NCBI GenBank assembly: GCA_964649675.1 | Contig: CAZYPX010000026.1 | Location: forward strand, 1 to 18,647 | Source: CAZVCG01 sp964649675 | GTDB taxonomy: Bacteria; Pseudomonadota; Alphaproteobacteria; UBA9219 | Direction: 5' to 3' | DNA: 18,647 nucleotides | In this document: positions 12,836-18,647 of the stretch, in pieces | Layout: each line of letters opens with the position of its first letter | How positions within the stretch are numbered: position 1 is the first letter of the stretch | Notes under the pieces: generated by a model | The model's input: the letters and a program-made list of their open reading frames with translations, nothing else | Database searches by the model: none | What the model was told of the DNA's origin: nothing | Translations under genes and position numbers: made by a program

Positions 12836-15423
12836 GCTTCCGTTCCTGCTTTTAACGTCAACCCGTCCTTTTCGACGCCAACCGTCACCTTCGCGCCGTT
12901 CTGGACTTTTCCGGATAATATGTCCTGCGCCAGAGGGTTTTGCAACGTACGCTGGATAACGCGCTTCAGGGGTCTTGCGCCATAAACGGGATCATAGCCC
13001 GCTTCGGCCAGCCATTTCAGGGCTTCGGGAGTCATGTCGAGCATGATTTTGTGTTCAGCCAAAAGCTTCTTGAAGCGCTCGATCTGCACGCCGACGATGC
13101 CGCCCATGTCCTCGCGGCTGAGGCGGCGGAAGACGAGGATTTCGTCAAGACGGTTCACGAACTCGGGCAGGAAGTGCCGACGGACGCTTTCCATGACCAG
13201 GTCGCGCGTGTGCGGCGAAAGCTGCTCGCCGTCGTCCTGCGCGATGGCTTCCGCCCCGATGTTCGAGGTAAGCACAATAAGTGTGTTGCGAAAATCGACG
13301 ACGCGGCCTTGCCCGTCGGTCAGACGGCCGTCGTCAAGCACCTGTAACAGGACGTTGAAAACGTCCGGGTGCGCCTTTTCGACTTCGTCGAACAGAACGA
13401 CCTGATAGGGACGGCGGCGTACGGCTTCGGTGAGCGCCCCCCCTTCCTCATAACCCACATAGCCCGGCGGCGCGCCGATAAGCCGCGCGACGGCGTGCTT
13501 TTCCATATATTCCGACATGTCGACCCGCACCATCGCCTGTTCGTCGTCGAACAGAAACTCAGCCAAAGCCTTGGTAAGCTCGGTCTTGCCAACGCCCGTT
13601 GGCCCAAGAAACAAAAACGATCCAAGCGGCCGGTTCGGGTCCTGAAGCCCCGCGCGCGCACGGCGCACGGCGTTCGATACGGCCACGATGGCCTCGTCCT
13701 GCCCGATGACGCGACGGCGCAAATGTTCCTCCATCTTGAGCAGCCTGTCGCGCTCCCCCTGAAGCATTTTATCGACCGGCACGCCAGTCCAGCGGCTGAC
13801 GATGGCGGCGATGTCGCTGTCCTTGACCGCTTCGTCGAGCATGCGGTTCTTGGCCTGCATTTCTATGAGGTACAACTTGCGCTCAAGATCGGGAATGATG
13901 CCGTACATCAATTCGCCGGCGCGCGCGTACTCGCCGGCGCGTTCGACGTTCTCCAGCTCGGCTCGCGCTTGCTCCAATTGCTCCTTAAGCCTTTGCGCGC
14001 TGGCAAGCTGCTCTTTTTCGGCGCGCCAGCGGGCCGTAAGCTCCGCCGCTTTTTCCTCGAGCGCCGCCAGTTCGCCCGACAACTTGGCAAGCCTTTCTTG
14101 AGACGCTTTGTCCCGCTCTTTTTTGAGCGCAGCCTGTTCGATTTTAAGCTGTACGACGCGCCGATCTATTTCATCGACTTCCTCCGGCTTGCTGTCGGCC
14201 TCCATGCGCAGGCGCGCGGCGGCTTCGTCGATCAGGTCGATGGCCTTGTCGGGCAAAAAGCGATCCGTAATATAGCGGTTGGAAAGGGTCGCCGCCGCCA
14301 CGATCGCGCCGTCCGTAATGCGGATTCCGTGATGCAGTTCGTACTTTTCCTTAAGGCCCCGCAGGATGGATATAGTGTCCTCGACGGTTGGCTGGCTCAC
14401 ATAGACGGACTGAAAACGCCGCGCCAAGGCCGCGTCCTTTTCGATGTATTTCCGGTATTCGTTGAGCGTCGTGGCTCCGACGCAATGCAGCTCGCCGCGC
14501 GCCAGCGCAGGCTTGAGCATGTTCGAAGCGTCCATCGCGCCTTCGGTTTTTCCCGCGCCGACCAACACATGAAGCTCATCGATAAAAACGATAATCTCGC
14601 CCGCAGCCGCCGCGATTTCCTTCAGGACGGCTTTCAGTCTTTCTTCGAATTCTCCACGGTATTTCGCGCCGGCGACCAGAGCGCCGAGATCAAGCGCCAA
14701 AACGCGTTTGTCCTTAAGGCCTTCGGGCACGTCGCCCTTGACGATGCGTTGGGCCAATCCCTCGACGATCGCGGTTTTGCCCACGCCCGGTTCGCCGATC
14801 AGCACCGGATTGTTTTTCGTGCGCCGCGCCAGAACCTGTATCGTGCGGCGAATTTCCTCGTCGCGCCCGATGACGGGATCAAGCTTGCCTTCGCGCGCCA
14901 CCTGGGTCAGGTCGCGCGCGTATTTGTTCAACGCTTCATACCCCTCCTCGGCTCCTGGCGTATCGGCGGTGCGGCCACGGCGGAGTTCAGCGATCGCCTC
15001 GCTCAGACCCTCCGGCGTCACGCCCGCTTCGGCCAAGGCTTTTTGGGCCGCCGATCCCCGCATCGCCGCCAAAGCCTGCAGCATGCGTTCGGCTGTGACG
15101 TAGCTGTCGCCAGCTTTTTTGGCCAGATCTTCCGCAGCGCCCAGAACCCGGGCGAAATCCGGAGTCAGCAGCAATTGGTCGGCGCTGCCGGACGCGAAAA
15201 CCTTGGGCGTTTTTTCAAGCTCCGCATCGACGGCCTGCATGGCCTTTTGCGAATCGCCGCCCGCCGCCTTGATCAAGTTGGCCGCCAAGCCCTCCCGATC
15301 TTCCAAAAGCGCCTTGAGCATATGCTCAGGTTGCAGACGCTGGTGCTGCATTTTGACGGCGGTCATCTGCGCGTTCTGAAGGAACCCTTGCGCGCGGTCG
15401 GTGTATTTTTCGAGGTTGATCAT
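12832..15423 (-). CDS. clpB: ATP-dependent disaggregase ClpB
   Basis: An 863-residue Hsp100 protein that, with DnaK/DnaJ/GrpE, pulls polypeptides out of aggregates through a hexameric pore. The order is complete: N-domain (about 1-150), NBD1 with Walker A GEPGVGKT (210-217), pore loop KYRGEFEER (254-262) and Walker B FIDE (280-283), and the ClpB-specific middle coiled coil (about 408-530, rich in Glu/Arg/Lys/Leu heptads). Then comes NBD2 with Walker A GPTGVGKT (607-614), second pore loop GYVGYEEGG (654-662), Walker B LFDE (677-680) and sensor 2 GARPLKR near the C-terminus. The length is normal and nothing is missing. It is the first gene of a tightly coupled set with kdsB and the phosphatase. 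A possible sigma32-like promoter lies upstream. A long antisense frame opposite it is a shadow of codon usage. Confidence 0.97.
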   Translation of the reverse strand: MINLEKYTDRAQGFLQNAQMTAVKMQHQRLQPEHMLKALLEDREGLAANLIKAAGGDSQKAMQAVDAELEKTPKVFASGSADQLLLTPDFARVLGAAEDLAKKAGDSYVTAERMLQALAAMRGSAAQKALAEAGVTPEGLSEAIAELRRGRTADTPGAEEGYEALNKYARDLTQVAREGKLDPVIGRDEEIRRTIQVLARRTKNNPVLIGEPGVGKTAIVEGLAQRIVKGDVPEGLKDKRVLALDLGALVAGAKYRGEFEERLKAVLKEIAAAAGEIIVFIDELHVLVGAGKTEGAMDASNMLKPALARGELHCVGATTLNEYRKYIEKDAALARRFQSVYVSQPTVEDTISILRGLKEKYELHHGIRITDGAIVAAATLSNRYITDRFLPDKAIDLIDEAAARLRMEADSKPEEVDEIDRRVVQLKIEQAALKKERDKASQERLAKLSGELAALEEKAAELTARWRAEKEQLASAQRLKEQLEQARAELENVERAGEYARAGELMYGIIPDLERKLYLIEMQAKNRMLDEAVKDSDIAAIVSRWTGVPVDKMLQGERDRLLKMEEHLRRRVIGQDEAIVAVSNAVRRARAGLQDPNRPLGSFLFLGPTGVGKTELTKALAEFLFDDEQAMVRVDMSEYMEKHAVARLIGAPPGYVGYEEGGALTEAVRRRPYQVVLFDEVEKAHPDVFNVLLQVLDDGRLTDGQGRVVDFRNTLIVLTSNIGAEAIAQDDGEQLSPHTRDLVMESVRRHFLPEFVNRLDEILVFRRLSREDMGGIVGVQIERFKKLLAEHKIMLDMTPEALKWLAEAGYDPVYGARPLKRVIQRTLQNPLAQDILSGKVQNGAKVTVGVEKDGLTLKAGTEA

Positions 15424-15453
15424 GGAGCGTGTTTCCTGACTGGCACAGAAGAA

Positions 15454-15482
15454 GATTTAGGCAGACATCAGGAAAATACAAG
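15454..15482 (-). promoter_or_regulatory. Possible heat-shock (sigma32-like) promoter of clpB
   Basis: On the minus strand CTTGTAT (15482-15476) is followed after 14 nt by CCTAAATC (15461-15454). The -35 half resembles the sigma32 core CTTGAAA; the -10 half matches CCCCATNT only partly. It is placed sensibly, about 30 nt before the start codon. A second C-rich -10-like string (CCCCTATCT) lies about 40 nt further upstream, without a clear -35 box. Confidence 0.3.
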
Positions 15483-15506
15483 GGGCGGGGAGAAAGATAG
15501 GGGACG

Positions 15507-15534
15507 AAAAAAGGCGCAGTTCATATCTCGCCCC
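15507..15534 (-). terminator. Weak candidate rho-independent terminator after the gtrA-like gene
   Basis: On the minus strand GGCG and CGCC, extendable by an AG/CT pair with a bulge and by G-U pairs, enclose an A/T-rich loop. Six T residues follow at once, starting about 10 nt downstream of the gtrA-like stop. The stem is short, so termination may be partial and clpB could receive read-through. Confidence 0.35.
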
Positions 15535-15543
15535 AGATGCCTA

Positions 15544-15996
15544 TCACCGAAACACCAGCCGTTTCGACACGAAAAAGTTAAAAAACATCCCCGCCGCCGT
15601 GCCTATCAAAAGGCCGATGAAGGGGTAATCATAAACTAATTGGATCGTGCTGACGCTCAGGCTGTACGCGCCGCGATTAAAGACAAGGCCGACAGCGCAG
15701 ACGATGGCAAACTTGGTCCATTGCTTGGCCATCGGCTCATGATCAATATCGCGGAACGTAAAAACGCGGTTGCCAAACCACGTTACCGTTACCGCGAACG
15801 GAAAAGCGAAAAGGCCCGCCCCGATGCGGCTTAAGCCAAGGGCATGAATGCCTACATAGAGAAAGATCGTATCGACGATAAAACCGGCCACGCCTACGCC
15901 GCCGAATTTGCAGAATTCCACCACGATCCGCGCGCGCTTTTCCCCGACGCCATCAGCCATCAGCTTAAAAAAGAAATTATGGGCGCGATTAATCAC
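15544..15996 (-). CDS. GtrA-family small membrane protein
   Basis: A 150-residue protein with four hydrophobic segments, the GtrA/DPMS-flippase layout. Recognisable features are VEFCKFGGVGVAGFIVDTIF (27-46), near-signature for the family, WFGNRVFTF before the central loop, FAIVCAVGLVFNRG, and a C-terminal FFNFFVSKRLVF. GtrA-like proteins are thought to move polyprenyl-phosphate-linked sugars across the inner membrane and commonly neighbour a DPM1-like GT2, as here. The start is GTG at 15996 overlapping the upstream GT2 stop by 8 nt without a clear Shine-Dalgarno. An in-frame ATG at 15960 is an alternative and would remove 12 residues. A weak terminator follows. Confidence 0.88.
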   Translation of the reverse strand: MINRAHNFFFKLMADGVGEKRARIVVEFCKFGGVGVAGFIVDTIFLYVGIHALGLSRIGAGLFAFPFAVTVTWFGNRVFTFRDIDHEPMAKQWTKFAIVCAVGLVFNRGAYSLSVSTIQLVYDYPFIGLLIGTAAGMFFNFFVSKRLVFR

Positions 15997-16924
15997 GGCT
16001 TTGCGTCACGGGGATGTTGAGGTAGCGCATCCGTTTCAACTCGCGCCGCGCGCGCGTAACCGTCTCAAGGATCAGGCCGCACGAAAAGCTGAGGAACGAC
16101 AACAGATACATGCCCATGGCCAACACCGCCGTCGGCAAGCGCGGCACCAAGCCCGTCCCCAAAAACTCTATCACGATCGGCACGGCCAGCCCCGTCCCAG
16201 CCAAAAGCAAAAATGCGGCGAACAGAGAGAAAAACTGCATCGGCCTTTCTTCCTTGATCAAGACCGTGATCATCCACAAGATTCGAAAGCCATCGCGGAA
16301 AGTGCTGAGCTTGCTGATCGAACCTGCGGGGCGATCCTTATAAGGCGTTTCGACTTCTGCCGTCGGCATGCGCAGCTCCAACGCATGCACAGTGAGTTCC
16401 GTTTCCGTCTCGAATCCGACGGCCAACGCCGGAAAGCTTTTGACATAGCGGCGCGAAAACACACGGTAGCCTGAGAGCATATCCTTAAACCGGTTGCCGA
16501 ATGTCCATGCGACAAGACTGGTAAGAAGCCAATTGCCAAAACGATGGCCGGGGCGGTAAGCCTCCTCGATATTCGTGATGCGCGCGCCGTTCACCATGTC
16601 AAGGCGTTCGTCGAGCAAAAGTTGAACCATCTTCGGCGCGGACGCGGCGTCATACGTCGCGTCGCCGTCCACCAAAACATAAACATCCGCTTCAATGTCG
16701 GCGAACATGCGGCGCACGACATTGCCCTTGCCCTGCAGCGGCTCACGGCGCACGATCGCGCCCGCTTTCATCGCGGCCTCAATCGTGCGGTCTTTCGAAT
16801 TGTTGTCGTACACGTAGATTTTCGCTTGCGGCAACGCACGGCGAAAGTCTCTCACGACCTGCGCGATGGCAGCTTCCTCGTTGTAGCAGGGGATTAGTAC
16901 GGCGATGCGCATGGCTTCATTCAT
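15989..16924 (-). CDS. Membrane-anchored GT2 glycosyltransferase (dolichyl/polyprenyl-phosphate sugar synthase-like)
   Basis: A 311-residue protein. Residues 6-225 form a GT-A domain: VLIPCYNEEAAI (9-20), VYDNNSKDRT (38-47), GKGNVVRRMF (65-74), the metal-binding LVDGDATYDA (84-93, DGD 86-88), LSGYRVFSRR (150-159) and ETPYKDRPAGSISKLSTFRD (192-211), typical of DPM1-like enzymes. Two C-terminal hydrophobic segments (about 230-254 and 266-288) anchor it in the inner membrane. Such enzymes move a sugar from a nucleotide to polyprenyl phosphate. It is sandwiched by 8-nt overlaps between a large polytopic membrane protein and a GtrA-like protein. That context suggests synthesis, flipping and transfer of a lipid-linked sugar. 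An ATG at 16912 is an alternative start, giving MRIAVLIPCYNEE. Confidence 0.9.
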   Translation of the reverse strand: MNEAMRIAVLIPCYNEEAAIAQVVRDFRRALPQAKIYVYDNNSKDRTIEAAMKAGAIVRREPLQGKGNVVRRMFADIEADVYVLVDGDATYDAASAPKMVQLLLDERLDMVNGARITNIEEAYRPGHRFGNWLLTSLVAWTFGNRFKDMLSGYRVFSRRYVKSFPALAVGFETETELTVHALELRMPTAEVETPYKDRPAGSISKLSTFRDGFRILWMITVLIKEERPMQFFSLFAAFLLLAGTGLAVPIVIEFLGTGLVPRLPTAVLAMGMYLLSFLSFSCGLILETVTRARRELKRMRYLNIPVTQSRD

Positions 16925-18575
16925 GAGAAGTCCCCGAAGGTGTTTGTTTCACTTGGCACAAGACCAGCTGACTGTCGTAAAGGCGGTCATCGACCTTTTG
17001 GCAGGTTTGCGGAATATGCGTGAGGTTATAAGCCGCCAGAGCCGATTCCGCCAGCTCCGCCTGCCATTGCGGAATGAGCAGCAAAAACGATCCCTTATGG
17101 GACGTCAGGCGCTCCCGCACCACGGCGTTTATGCCTTTGTTTTCGTCAGGACTGGCAAAATTGCTCTGGATCCGGACGAAGGGGATTTCAGGGGGGAATG
17201 CGCTTACGACATGGGAATAAGGCTCAAACCCCGCCATCAGGATCATGGGGCTGGACTCCAACGGCACAGGGGGGATATCGGCTTGGACTGCGCGATCGAG
17301 CCAACGATCCAAACGCGTCCAGTTGCCTGGCTGAACCGTCGCGGCAAGAACGGCAAGCACGGACGCCGCCACAAGCCCGCGCGTTCGCGCCCGCAAGGGC
17401 AACAGGCCCACCGCGAAGACGATCAGCATCGGCGCGAGCATCTCTAGCGGGACAAGGTAGCGGTAAATCGCGAATATTGCGACCCACGCCGCATAAGCGA
17501 TCACGCACGCCCACAGCAGGTAACGCGCCGCGTACGGTACGGCGATGTGTTCGGATGCCTGAACCCTGCTTCCAAGGAAAAAACGGGCCGCCAAAGCCAG
17601 CGGAAGCAAGGCATACAAGACCGGTATCTTCAGGTCGCGCCAAGGAATTTCGCCTGCACGCAAGGGGTTTTTGGCAAAAATGAACGGAAAAAGAATGCGA
17701 TCATGCCATGACGGCGGCAAAAATTGCGTGTCGCGCGCGCTGGTGAACGGCGCAAGCGGCGATTTAAAAACGTCGTTGAAATAGGGAAACAGCGGACTGC
17801 CGAAATGCGTCTGCAAAAACACGGCCCAATGCCCCAACGATACGGCTAAACCCATCAACACACCTACGCCGAACAGGAAGCTGATCATCACTCTGCGGCG
17901 CAGCGAACCCATCACTAGCAATAACGCAAAGCAAAGACCGAGACAAAAGATAACGCTGGGCAGCTTGAGGCCCATCATCAGCCCTGCCGGAAACCCCGCC
18001 AGCAAGGAGATTCCCGCCGCACGTCGGACGGACCCGCGAACAAGCATTTTATAGTGACGCACGACGATCAGCGCCGACAGGAACAAGCCTAAGCTCGTGA
18101 CGTTGTCGTAAAACGTCGTGCCTATTTGCGCGATGCCGCCGCCGCCCAACATGCCGATGGCTGCAAGCGCGGCACATGCCAGAACCTTATGGCGCGGGTT
18201 TGGAATAATCAGGCTGACATGCGCCAACATAAAAAGGAGGACAAAGTTCAACCCCTGCGCCGCGCCAAGAACGAAACCTGCGACACGAGCCGGAACGTGC
18301 GTTGCAAGCAAATAAAAAGACACATCAACAGTCGGGTTGTAAAAAAACGTTGTTTGCGAAGGCAAAAGATTGGACGTATAGCGCCCCGTCACAAAAGCAT
18401 AAGCGTTGTACCAATGGTAATTCCGCAAATCCCAGTTGGCGTCCTGCCCCAGATAAAGAGCCAAAACACCGAAAAACAAAGGTCCCGCGAACAAAAGGAC
18501 CAGAGCCAACCAGCGCGCCTTATGCCCCTGCGGAGGAAGACAAAGAGCTTCGTCAAAGGACAACGAAGGATGCAT
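16917..18575 (-). CDS. Large polytopic membrane protein, probable GT-C-type glycosyltransferase
   Basis: A 552-residue protein with roughly ten membrane helices and a soluble C-terminal part of about 110 residues. The first helix is followed by a periplasmic-side loop GQDANWDLRNYHWYNAYAF (43-61). An acidic residue just after the first helix, with WD and NYH nearby, is typical of GT-C enzymes that use lipid-phosphate sugars and of uncharacterised relatives seen in many proteobacteria. No family name can be given with confidence. The frame opens at GTG 18593, but AGGA with a 9-nt spacer fits the ATG at 18575, which I chose. The GTG would instead overlap a possible upstream stop as GTGA. The stop overlaps the DPM1-like GT2 by 8 nt. 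A role as the acceptor-side transferase for that lipid-linked sugar is inferred from context. Confidence 0.78.
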   Translation of the reverse strand: MHPSLSFDEALCLPPQGHKARWLALVLLFAGPLFFGVLALYLGQDANWDLRNYHWYNAYAFVTGRYTSNLLPSQTTFFYNPTVDVSFYLLATHVPARVAGFVLGAAQGLNFVLLFMLAHVSLIIPNPRHKVLACAALAAIGMLGGGGIAQIGTTFYDNVTSLGLFLSALIVVRHYKMLVRGSVRRAAGISLLAGFPAGLMMGLKLPSVIFCLGLCFALLLVMGSLRRRVMISFLFGVGVLMGLAVSLGHWAVFLQTHFGSPLFPYFNDVFKSPLAPFTSARDTQFLPPSWHDRILFPFIFAKNPLRAGEIPWRDLKIPVLYALLPLALAARFFLGSRVQASEHIAVPYAARYLLWACVIAYAAWVAIFAIYRYLVPLEMLAPMLIVFAVGLLPLRARTRGLVAASVLAVLAATVQPGNWTRLDRWLDRAVQADIPPVPLESSPMILMAGFEPYSHVVSAFPPEIPFVRIQSNFASPDENKGINAVVRERLTSHKGSFLLLIPQWQAELAESALAAYNLTHIPQTCQKVDDRLYDSQLVLCQVKQTPSGTSHE

Positions 18576-18589
18576 GTGCCGGATTCCTG

Positions 18590-18647
18590 TCACCCTTTGC
18601 GAGGCTGGCTATCGAGCCCTGAGCGGACGGGGCGGCCCCACGGTGGC
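18590..18647 (-). CDS. Possible C-terminal end of an upstream gene (partial)
   Basis: In the minus strand the window edge is open in the frame encoding PPWGRPVRSGLDSQPRKG, which stops with TGA at 18592-18590. That TGA would share GTGA with the alternative GTG start of the membrane protein, the same junction type as clpB/kdsB. Eighteen residues are too few to identify a product, and an open frame this short can occur by chance. Confidence 0.25.
   Translation of the reverse strand, partial: PPWGRPVRSGLDSQPRKG

Noticed and set aside
13369..15639. A 756-codon open frame on the plus strand opposite clpB and beyond
   Set aside because: It lies almost entirely antisense to an intact, unmistakable clpB. 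Its protein shows no family features and is explained by the third-position G/C bias of the real gene.

Overview
The window looks like ordinary chromosome from a Gram-negative bacterium, most likely an alphaproteobacterium. The pointers are the class 2 PyrD-type proteins ending in GADHK, an S24-peptidase repressor of the kind common on alphaproteobacterial chromosomes, the L13 sequence, and the KDO, O-antigen and ClpB genes. Genes are tightly packed, often overlapping by 4 or 8 nt, and moderately GC-rich. I see no tRNA, rRNA, CRISPR array, insertion sequence or integrase.

Left part (1-5451). The 5' part of rplM (minus) sits behind a good sigma70-like promoter. A GT2 glycosyltransferase (minus) is divergent from a plus-strand cell-surface polysaccharide pair: a WecA/WbpL-type polyprenyl-phosphate sugar-1-phosphate transferase and a CapD/WbpM-type nucleotide-sugar dehydratase/epimerase, overlapping as ATGA. 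A 5-formyl-THF cyclo-ligase and a secreted, highly charged coiled-coil protein follow, closed by a strong hairpin terminator shared with the convergent lysS.

Middle (5457-9007, all minus). lysS (class II lysyl-tRNA synthetase), a SAM methyltransferase, a CI/LexA-like S24 repressor with a promoter placed for a leaderless mRNA, and an unrecognised 56-residue ORF. The stretch before the pyrD-like genes holds a perfect 7-2-7 palindrome that looks like an operator.

Tandem pyrD-like pair (9008-11339, plus). Two 365-residue class 2 dihydroorotate dehydrogenase paralogues keep their motifs at identical residue numbers. They deviate in complementary ways. The first keeps most of the substrate pocket but has Thr for the catalytic Ser and an altered FMN-phosphate loop. 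The second keeps the FMN-phosphate loop but has lost the catalytic Ser and the orotate-binding Asn residues. This is the most unusual element here and my candidate for an undescribed system: an enzyme/pseudoenzyme pair.

Right part (11364-18647, minus). clpB, kdsB and a histidine-phosphatase-fold gene are joined by 4-nt stop/start overlaps. Upstream lie a large polytopic membrane protein, a membrane-anchored GT2 and a GtrA-like protein, joined by 8-nt overlaps; this set resembles a lipid-linked-sugar module for modifying surface glycans. Together with kdsB and the left-hand wecA/capD pair, the window is biased toward envelope polysaccharide synthesis, interspersed with housekeeping genes.
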